Below the pieces are notes generated by a model that saw only the letters and a program-made list of their open reading frames with translations, was not told the origin of the DNA and searched no databases. A stretch of DNA of 10,020 bases. Origin: Phycisphaerales bacterium (GTDB lineage Bacteria > Planctomycetota > Phycisphaerae > Phycisphaerales > UBA1924). The DNA lies in the NCBI GenBank assembly GCA_026982035.1, contig JALSHW010000297.1, forward strand, positions 1 through 10,020, given 5' to 3'. A program made the translations under genes and the position numbers. This document shows positions 5,023-10,020 of this stretch, piece by piece (within the stretch, counting starts at the first letter, position 1; the number at the start of each line of letters is the position of its first letter).

Positions 5023-6378
5023 ATGTCAAAAACATTGACTGTAGGAATAGGAATACTGGTTGGGATTTCTTCAATTGCCCAGGTCCATGCTCAGGATTTT
5101 ACTGAGGACCTCAAACTGACGGCAAGTGATGCGGCAAGCCCGGATCTTTTTGGCTGGTCGGTTGCGATGAACAATGGTGTCGTGGTCGTCGGGTCGCCTC
5201 TAGACGACGATCAAGGTTTCAATTCCGGCTCTGCGTATCTTTACGATGCTGCGGCGGGCACGGAACTTCTCAAACTGACTGCCGTTGATGGGGCAGATCG
5301 TGATGAGTTTGGTTTTTCAGTTGATATGGCCGATGGCATTGTGGTGGTTGGCGCATACTTGGATGACGATCATGGCTCTGGATCCGGTTCTGCGTATCTA
5401 TTTGATGCCACGACGGGTATGCAACTGGCCAAATTGACCGCCAGCGATGCAATGGCTGGCGTCAACTTCGGCTGGTCAGTTGCGATTGACGGCGGTATTG
5501 TGGCTGTTTCGGCCGTTGGTGACAATGTCTTTGGCTTTGCTTCCGGTTCTGTGTATCTATTCGATGCCGCAACGGGTGTGCAAATTTCCAAACTGGCCCC
5601 CAACGATGGAGAAGGTTTTGATTTGTTTGGTTTTTCAGTCGACATCGACGGAGACACCCTGGTTATTGGCGCCCCAGGCGGTGGTGACCAAGGATCTGGT
5701 TCTGGATCTGCATATACTTTCAATGCCGCAACAGGCATGCAAATTTCCAAGCTACTTTCCAGCGATGGAGAAACAGGTCATCGGTTCGGTGTGTCAGTTG
5801 CAATTGACGATGGCATCGCGGTTGTTGGAGCACCCAGCACAAGAGAGTTCGGACCTGATACCGGCTCTGCATATATCTTTGATGCAATAACAGGCACGCA
5901 GTCTGCCAAACTCAACGCCAGTGATGCGACATTCAGAGATGAGTTCGGTACTTCAGTCGGAATTGACAACGGCATCGTGGCTGTTGGGGCTGTTGGCGAG
6001 GATGATTTTATGAGTGCTAATTTTGGCACTGCGTATCTTTTCAGTGCTGCAACAGGCGTGCAGATTGCCAGATTCTCGGCCAGCGATGAGGAAATTGGTG
6101 ACGAACTTGGTTTTTCCATTGGCATTGACAACGGTGTCGTGGTGGCTGGGGCACCTCATAGTGACGATCAGGGTTCGAGTTCCGGCTCGGCGTATGTGTT
6201 TGATGTCACTTGCTCGGCAGATTTGACTGGGGACTTTGAACTGAATTTTCTTGATGTCAGCGCATTCCTTGCCGCGTTTGGAAACCAAGATTCAATCGCT
6301 GACTTTACTGGTGATGGCCAGTTCAACTTCTTGGATGTGAGCGCATTCCTCCAAGCGTTCGGTGTAGAGTGCCCATAA
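5023..6378 (+). CDS. Secreted FG-GAP-type seven-bladed beta-propeller with C-terminal dockerin-like anchor
   Basis: Exported protein of 451 residues. A signal peptide covers 1-23 with cleavage predicted at VHA|Q. Residues 30-396 are seven repeats of about 53 residues, each of the form KLtasDg....FGfSVaiddGivvVGAp..dd.GsgSGSAYlFDaaTG. The conserved K/R falls at 31, 84, 137, 190, 243, 296 and 350; the FG is LG in repeat 7. Seven repeats fit a closed FG-GAP/integrin-alpha-like propeller. Residues 397-451 carry two Asp-rich loops, D400-x-T-G-D and D427-x-T-G-D-G, each followed by NFLDVSAFLxAF, ending ..GVECP; C397 and C450 could form a disulfide. This resembles the dockerin-like domain of many Phycisphaerae exported proteins, probably Ca-binding and used for surface or complex anchoring. 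GGAGGA lies 7 nt before ATG 5023. It is monocistronic. The ligand is unknown; no enzyme motif is seen. Confidence 0.85.
   Translation: MSKTLTVGIGILVGISSIAQVHAQDFTEDLKLTASDAASPDLFGWSVAMNNGVVVVGSPLDDDQGFNSGSAYLYDAAAGTELLKLTAVDGADRDEFGFSVDMADGIVVVGAYLDDDHGSGSGSAYLFDATTGMQLAKLTASDAMAGVNFGWSVAIDGGIVAVSAVGDNVFGFASGSVYLFDAATGVQISKLAPNDGEGFDLFGFSVDIDGDTLVIGAPGGGDQGSGSGSAYTFNAATGMQISKLLSSDGETGHRFGVSVAIDDGIAVVGAPSTREFGPDTGSAYIFDAITGTQSAKLNASDATFRDEFGTSVGIDNGIVAVGAVGEDDFMSANFGTAYLFSAATGVQIARFSASDEEIGDELGFSIGIDNGVVVAGAPHSDDQGSSSGSAYVFDVTCSADLTGDFELNFLDVSAFLAAFGNQDSIADFTGDGQFNFLDVSAFLQAFGVECP
5110..6210 (+). repeat. Seven tandem coding repeats of about 159 bp (propeller blades)
   Basis: Blades 1-6 are exactly 53 codons apart and blade 6 to 7 is 54. 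The most constant parts at DNA level encode SGSAYLFDA and FGxSVxIDxGIVVVGA. The repeats have diverged at third positions, so they are old rather than recent copies, although TTCCGGCTC/TTCCGGTTC-type blocks recur and could allow recombination. Confidence 0.85.
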
Positions 6379-6418
6379 AGCAGTGAACTGAAAATGAGCT
6401 TTGATTTTGACCTGCCCT

Positions 6419-6563
6419 CGGATATCTGGGGGCGGTGTCACATATTGGGGGGAAAGTGCAAGGGGGTTTACTCCTCTTCCCCATTGCCCGATGCCCTCCA
6501 TAGACCCCCCCGTTCTAAAAAGTCTGGCACGCCGTTTGTGGTAGACATCTTGCGGATATCTGG
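6419..6563 (+). repeat. 11-bp direct repeat CGGATATCTGG on both sides of the sigma-54 site
   Basis: CGGATATCTGG occurs exactly at 6419-6429 and 6553-6563, offset 134 bp, and contains the palindrome GATATC. The upstream copy lies about 100 bp before the promoter, where activators of sigma-54 often bind; the other lies just past the predicted transcription start. A role as activator sites is inference. Confidence 0.35.
6525..6540 (+). promoter_or_regulatory. Sigma-54 (RpoN) promoter of flgFGAH
   Basis: TGGCACG-CCGT-TTGTG matches the RpoN consensus TGGCACG-N4-TTGCW at all positions of the -24 box and at TTG of the -12 box; the usual C after TTG is T. The GG at 6526-6527 is followed by exactly 10 bases before the -12 dinucleotide at 6538-6539. 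Transcription would begin near 6551, about 54 nt before flgF. Sigma-54 control of middle flagellar genes is established in Vibrio, Pseudomonas, Caulobacter and Campylobacter. Confidence 0.7.
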
Positions 6564-6584
6564 TGTTCATGGAGGAACACGGGT

Positions 6585-6608
6585 ATGCCGACAGAGGCCA
6601 CGGCATGA
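6585..6608 (+). CDS. Possible 7-codon leader peptide overlapping the flgF start
   Basis: The best Shine-Dalgarno sequence in the leader, GGAGGA at 6571-6576, serves an ATG at 6585 in a different frame from flgF. That frame encodes MPTEATA and stops at TGA 6606-6608, which overlaps the flgF ATG (ATGA). The geometry allows translational coupling. It could also be chance, since flgF has its own AGAGG 8 nt before ATG 6605. Confidence 0.3.
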   Translation: MPTEATA

Positions 6609-7372
6609 ACTACGGCATTCAAATCTCAGCATCGGGGGCCCTTGCCTCAATGCACAAACAGGACGCACTGACTGGAAACCTCGCAAACCTTGGTACCGCA
6701 GGGTTTAAGCCGATCTTTGCAGGCACTCAGTTTCGCCAGGCCGTCCGTCAGGAAGATGGGGTTTTCAACCTCTCAAGCAACGACATGCTCGAACGACTCG
6801 GAGCAGGGGTACTTAGTGCGCCCACCCGCATCAATTTTGCGCAAGGCGCCCTCGAAATTACCTCCTCCCCCATGGATGTCGCCATCGACGGCGACGGCTT
6901 CTTCGTCATCGGATTCAACGGCGGCCAAGCCCTGACCCGCGACGGTCGTCTGACACTCAACAGCAATGGCACCCTCGTTCAAAGCTCCTCAGGAAAACCC
7001 ATCCTCGACCCCAGCAACAATCCCATTCAGATCGACCCCGATCAGGGCCCATTGGTCATCCACAGCGACGGGCTTTTGACCCAGAGCGATGTGGCGATCG
7101 GACAGTTGGCAATGGCCGATGTGGCTGATCGCAGTATTTTGACCAAGCATGGTGAGGGGCTCTTTGTCTCCAAGTTTGGCACACCACTCAAACTCGTCGA
7201 TGGGCGTGGATCAATTCAACAATTTGCCTTTGAGGGCTCAGGGGTCAACGAAATCGACGCGATCATGAAGATTCAGAGTGCTGCCCGATCGGCACAGGGG
7301 AATATCGGGATGATCGACATGCAGAACCGGATGATGGACAAAGCCATCAACACCTTTGGACGCATCGCCTAA
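6605..7372 (+). CDS. flgF: Flagellar basal-body rod protein FlgF
   Basis: Distal/proximal rod subunit of the flagellar basal body, exported by the flagellar type III system, 255 residues. Seen: N-terminal rod signature SASGALASMHKQDALTGNLAN at 8-28 then GTAGFKP at 30-36; mid-protein MDVAIDGDGFFVI and ALTRDGRLTLNSNGTLV, typical of FlgE/F/G; C-terminal helix IMKIQSAARSAQGNIGMIDMQNRMMDKAINTFGRIA. It is placed as FlgF rather than FlgG because the FlgG-specific segment is absent and because FlgG follows 32 nt later. I chose ATG 6605, with AGAGG 8 nt upstream, since family proteins begin about 7 residues before the SASG motif; in-frame GTG 6563 and ATG 6569 would add 14 or 12 unmatched residues. 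NLGTAGF replaces the commoner NVNTxGF. Transcription is probably from the sigma-54 promoter at 6525. Confidence 0.9.
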   Translation: MNYGIQISASGALASMHKQDALTGNLANLGTAGFKPIFAGTQFRQAVRQEDGVFNLSSNDMLERLGAGVLSAPTRINFAQGALEITSSPMDVAIDGDGFFVIGFNGGQALTRDGRLTLNSNGTLVQSSSGKPILDPSNNPIQIDPDQGPLVIHSDGLLTQSDVAIGQLAMADVADRSILTKHGEGLFVSKFGTPLKLVDGRGSIQQFAFEGSGVNEIDAIMKIQSAARSAQGNIGMIDMQNRMMDKAINTFGRIA

Positions 7373-7404
7373 GGCGATTGATTGAGTATAGGAGATTTTT
7401 TACT

Positions 7405-8214
7405 ATGGCCATTATCGCGATGCAATCAGCGGCGTCTGGACTCCGGGCACTCAACACCCGGCTCGATGTCACCGCCAACAACCTTGCCAATGTCAATACC
7501 GAGGGTTTTAAGGCCTCGCGAGTGAACTTTGAAGACCTGCTCTACATCGAACGGGCCCAGCCCGGTGTCGAGAACGCCAATGGTGATCAACGGCCGACGG
7601 GTCTGTATGTCGGGCTTGGTGTTCGAGCGGCGGGGACTCAGCAGGATTTTTCTCAGGGGCCTCCGATTCCTGGGAACGGGCCTTTGGATATGTATATTGA
7701 AGGGCGCGGGTTCTTTCAGGTTCAGGTTGAAAATGATTTGGGACAAAATGGGATTGCCTATACACGAGCGGGAAACTTTGTTCTCAACTCTGTCAATGAG
7801 GTTGTCCTTGCCAACTCTGATGGTCGGCGACTCCAGCCCAGCATTACGATCTCGGCGGATGCGGATGATTTTTCGGTTGATGCGACGGGGCAGATCTGGG
7901 AGAGTATTCCGGGTCAGGCCGTCCCTCAACTTGCTGGTCAGGTGCAATTGGCGATCTTTATCAATCCAACTGGTTTGTCACAAGTGGGCACCAATCTTTG
8001 GGTTGAATCGGCCGCTTCGGGGACTCCGATTACGAACAATCCGGGGACGCTGAACTTTGGCACGATCCGTGGGGGAATGCTTGAGGGATCCAATGTTGAT
8101 CCGGCAATAGAACTGATTGAACTGATCCGTACACAGCGGGCCTTTGAAATGAACTCTCAGTCGATCCAGGCGGCCGACGAGACGCTCCGCTCGATTGCAC
8201 AACTCAGACGATAA
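7405..8214 (+). CDS. flgG: Flagellar distal rod protein FlgG
   Basis: Forms the distal rod through the P- and L-rings, 269 residues; exported by the flagellar secretion system. Seen: QSAASGLRALNTRLDVTANNLANVNTEGFKAS at 7-38; then YIERAQPGVENANGDQRPTGLYVGLGV at 47-73, which corresponds to the FlgG-specific segment that stiffens the rod compared with the hook; PLDMYIEGRGFFQV and YTRAGNFVLNSVNEVV; and C-terminal GGMLEGSNVDPAIELIELIRTQRAFEMNSQSIQAADETLRSIAQL. ATG 7405 follows TAGGAGA by 9 nt and matches the family N-terminus; an in-frame TTG at 7378 would add nine unrelated residues. It lies between flgF and flgA with 32-nt gaps. Length is close to the 260 of the Salmonella protein. Confidence 0.96.
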   Translation: MAIIAMQSAASGLRALNTRLDVTANNLANVNTEGFKASRVNFEDLLYIERAQPGVENANGDQRPTGLYVGLGVRAAGTQQDFSQGPPIPGNGPLDMYIEGRGFFQVQVENDLGQNGIAYTRAGNFVLNSVNEVVLANSDGRRLQPSITISADADDFSVDATGQIWESIPGQAVPQLAGQVQLAIFINPTGLSQVGTNLWVESAASGTPITNNPGTLNFGTIRGGMLEGSNVDPAIELIELIRTQRAFEMNSQSIQAADETLRSIAQLRR

Positions 8215-8217
8215 CTC

Positions 8218-8247
8218 TTAGGTAGCAATCCATTAGGTAGCAATCCA
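8218..8247 (+). repeat. Perfect tandem duplication of 15 bp at the flgA start
   Basis: TTAGGTAGCAATCCA is present twice in direct succession (8218-8232, 8233-8247); the last A is the first base of the flgA ATG. Each copy carries TAGG, the only Shine-Dalgarno-like sequence for flgA. It looks like a recent slippage event. Confidence 0.9.
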
Positions 8248-9293
8248 TGACTCGCACACTCAACTACACACGGACAACAATACTGATGGCCCTTGTGGTG
8301 ATGGTGTTGGCTTCGTGGGCTCAGGGGGATGTTTCTACCATTACCCTCAAATCCACCGTCCGCATCAACAACAACGAGCCCATCACCCTGGCACACATCG
8401 GGACCATCCAAGGCGACCAGGCCAAGGAACTGGGTCAACTCATCATTGACCCGCTTATCAAAGGCCAAGATGGACTCTGGCAGCACCTCAATGCCAATGA
8501 TCTTCGGAATCTGATCGAACAAGAGCCCGGCTTCCATGCTGGGTCGGTCATTATTCATGGCAACAGCGTCCATCTTCGTCGAACCAATCACATTGCTGTT
8601 CCAACGACTTCACCTTCTGCGACCAAAGAATCCGAGCAAGCCGAGGAGCAACCTCAAGGGCCGACGGTTCGTGGGCACATCGAGCGTTGGATTCGTGATC
8701 GGTATCAGGTAGGTGACGACTTGCTCAAAATGACATTCCGCGATTCTGACGAGAGTTTTCTCTCTATTTCGTCAGAGGGTCGGCTGATTGAAATTCGGGA
8801 GATTTCCAAGCGTGGGCGTGTGTCGGTTCGGGTGGTTATTTACGATGGTTATGAGATCATTGATGAGCGGGCATTGATTTTTGATGTTGAGATTTTTCGG
8901 CCTTTGCTTGTTGCTCGGGTTCGGATCAATCGGGGTACGATTCTCGATGAATCACACTTCATGACCGAACGGCGATGGGTGCTCCCCGATGAACACGCTG
9001 CCAATCCTGAACAAGCCATTGGTATGGCGATTTCGACGACCATCAACCCCGGTCAACTTCTCAAAATCCAGCATATTGAGCTTCCATTGGTTATTCGTCG
9101 GGGCGACATTGTTTCGGCCAAGTCTATTGCTGGTTCGGTTGTTGTGACGGTGCGCGGGCGTGCCAAGGGCAATGCTCGGCAAGGCGAGATTGTTGAGATT
9201 GAATCCATGAACCGCCAGAACACATTCACCGCACGAGCCATCGACAAGGGCAAGGCCCTGATTATTCGTGATACGCCACCCATTGGAGATTGA
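8247..9293 (+). CDS. flgA: Flagellar P-ring assembly chaperone FlgA (SAF domain)
   Basis: Periplasmic chaperone needed for FlgI assembly into the P-ring, 348 residues. A signal peptide covers about 1-27 (TILMALVVMVLASWAQG). Residues 30-110 form an N-terminal beta domain with VTL-A-like ITLAHIGTIQG; 115-145 is a Ser/Glu-rich linker; the SAF domain runs from about 219 to 282 (VARVRINRGTILDESHFM ... AIGMAISTTINPGQLLKIQHI), followed by the C-terminal barrel RRGDIVSAKSIAGSVVVTVRGRAKGNARQGEIVEIESMNRQ to about 340. The length is well above the 219 of E. coli FlgA but normal for versions with the extra N-terminal domain. The start is ATG 8247 after a duplicated weak ribosome-binding sequence. flgH begins one base after its TGA, so the two are translationally linked. 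Confidence 0.9.
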   Translation: MTRTLNYTRTTILMALVVMVLASWAQGDVSTITLKSTVRINNNEPITLAHIGTIQGDQAKELGQLIIDPLIKGQDGLWQHLNANDLRNLIEQEPGFHAGSVIIHGNSVHLRRTNHIAVPTTSPSATKESEQAEEQPQGPTVRGHIERWIRDRYQVGDDLLKMTFRDSDESFLSISSEGRLIEIREISKRGRVSVRVVIYDGYEIIDERALIFDVEIFRPLLVARVRINRGTILDESHFMTERRWVLPDEHAANPEQAIGMAISTTINPGQLLKIQHIELPLVIRRGDIVSAKSIAGSVVVTVRGRAKGNARQGEIVEIESMNRQNTFTARAIDKGKALIIRDTPPIGD

Positions 9294-9294
9294 T

Positions 9295-9990
9295 ATGAAA
9301 TCTTATTTTCTCACCATCATGACCGTTCTCCTTGTGATCTTTGCATCACACTCGGCAAGGGCCCAGAGTTTGTACCTGACGGCTGAGGATACGCATACAA
9401 CCCCGAACGCTTCGAGTGCCCCTGTGATTTATCTTGAAGATGTGTCGCTTACCTTTATTCCCGAACCCGAAATTCGTACCTATCAAGAACACGACATCAT
9501 CACGATCATCATTGACGAGGTTTCATCCCAGACCAGTTCGCAATCCCTTGAAACAGAAAAAGAAGCTCGAAATCGTATTGAACTCAACGCCATGGTTGAC
9601 TTGCTCAAACTCGCCGAGCTTCGATTACAAACCAATCCAAGGTTCAGCAATGAGTCATTGCTCGATGCAAGAGGACGCCGAGAGTTTACTGGCGAAGGCG
9701 ACTACGAACGCAAAGACCGATTCAGCGCACGCATCACCGCGACTGTTCTTGAGGTCAAACCCAATGGGACGCTTGTGCTTCAGGCGACCAAACGGATCGA
9801 AAAGGATGAAGAAATCCAGACCCTTGTCATCGCTGGGCTTGCTCGAAGTGAAGATGTGACCGTACAAAATACCATTTTGTCGAGTCAACTTGCCAATCTT
9901 TCACTGGCTGTTGAGAACGAGGGCAACTTGAAGAAGGCCGCGGAAAAAGGGATCATCACTGAGTTCTTTGATATGCTTTTCGCCTTCTAA
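9295..9990 (+). CDS. flgH: Flagellar L-ring protein FlgH, without lipobox
   Basis: Outer-membrane ring subunit of the flagellar basal body, 231 residues. Seen: TYQEHDIITIIIDE at 62-75, the family's GDxxTVxVxE segment; a central FTGEGDYERKDRFSARITATVLEVKPNGTLVLQATKRIEKDEE at 121-163, matching the conserved rVxxVxPNGxLvv core; IAGLARSEDVTVQNTILSSQLAN, matching GxxRpeDixxxNtVxSxxiAd; and a C-terminal GIITEFFDMLFAF. The N-terminus is an ordinary signal peptide, 1-23, cleaved at ARA|Q. There is no cysteine anywhere, so the lipid anchor of the E. coli FlgH lipoprotein is absent. ATG 9295 has GGAGAT about 5 nt upstream and lies 1 nt past the flgA stop; an upstream in-frame start at 9268 would put nine residues in overlap with flgA before the signal peptide. 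Downstream only 30 bases remain; flgI would be expected there. Confidence 0.93.
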   Translation: MKSYFLTIMTVLLVIFASHSARAQSLYLTAEDTHTTPNASSAPVIYLEDVSLTFIPEPEIRTYQEHDIITIIIDEVSSQTSSQSLETEKEARNRIELNAMVDLLKLAELRLQTNPRFSNESLLDARGRREFTGEGDYERKDRFSARITATVLEVKPNGTLVLQATKRIEKDEEIQTLVIAGLARSEDVTVQNTILSSQLANLSLAVENEGNLKKAAEKGIITEFFDMLFAF

Positions 9991-10020
9991 ATCAGCAACA
10001 TACCTGCATTTGGCAAATCC

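Larger units (their letters stand above)
6379..6604 (+). other. Regulatory region before the flagellar operon
   Basis: This 226-bp gap holds a sigma-54-type promoter at 6525-6539, an 11-bp direct repeat at 6419-6429 and 6553-6563, and a 7-codon leader frame at 6585-6608. After the propeller stop only a weak 5-bp stem, AAAGC (6377-6381) with GCTTT, precedes ATTTT, so I do not call a terminator. Confidence 0.5.

Noticed and set aside
6376..6415. Terminator after the propeller gene
   Set aside because: Only a 5-bp AAAGC/GCTTT stem with a 16-base loop is present; too weak to call.
6462..6494. Sigma-28-like flagellar promoter (TTTA .. GCCCGATG)
   Set aside because: Only about half of the FliA consensus matches and the spacing is off by one; the sigma-54 site downstream is far better.
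7378..7404. Upstream TTG start for flgG
   Set aside because: The added residues do not match the family, and the strong TAGGAGA lies directly before ATG 7405.

Overview
The window looks like a chromosomal piece of a motile planctomycete, most likely of the class Phycisphaerae. The best clue is the C-terminal anchor of the secreted protein at 5023-6378: two DxTGDxxxNFxDVSAFLxAF loops ending in ..GVECP, a dockerin-like domain that I associate with Phycisphaerae. The flagellar genes and a WAQTIDGKIA-type RibD fit this. The assignment rests on recognition, not on a search.

Layout. (1) 1-727, minus strand: N-terminal two thirds of ribD, riboflavin deaminase/reductase, running off the left edge. 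(2) 728-1058: non-coding. It holds three tandem stem-loops with an invariant CCG-AAGA-CGG tip and unrelated but self-complementary stems, then a hairpin module. (3) 1059-1307, minus: a small Ser/Thr/Ala-rich protein of unknown function. (4) 1308-1589: divergent promoter region. (5) 1590-4534, plus: a lipid-degradation pair, a crotonase-fold enoyl-CoA hydratase/isomerase and a 660-residue VLCAD/ACAD9-like acyl-CoA dehydrogenase. (6) 4534-4674: two inverted copies of an 18-mer + hairpin + T-tract module that starts in the stop codon of the dehydrogenase. A diverged third copy lies at 1011-1059 and likewise starts in a TAG stop. (7) 4675-5022: AT-rich leader and probable promoter of (8) 5023-6378, an exported seven-bladed FG-GAP-type beta-propeller with the dockerin-like tail. 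(9) 6379-6604: regulatory region with a near-consensus sigma-54 promoter and an 11-bp direct repeat on both sides of it. (10) 6605-9990, plus: flgF-flgG-flgA-flgH, encoding distal rod proteins, the P-ring chaperone and the L-ring protein. This order is a compact operon (gaps of 32, 32 and 1 nt) and probably continues to flgI beyond the right edge.

How the genes work together. The flagellar genes form one functional unit: FlgF and FlgG build the distal rod, FlgA helps P-ring assembly, and FlgH forms the L-ring around the rod. The sigma-54 site suggests middle/late flagellar gene timing. The crotonase and the dehydrogenase carry out two consecutive types of beta-oxidation step. The ribD enzyme makes a precursor of the FAD used by the dehydrogenase, but they are on opposite strands and nothing shows co-regulation.

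The most unusual content is in the non-coding DNA: the stop-codon-anchored hairpin module with compensatory base changes, and the tandem stem-loop array upstream of ribD. Both behave better as structured RNA on the minus strand, where remaining mismatches become G-U pairs.
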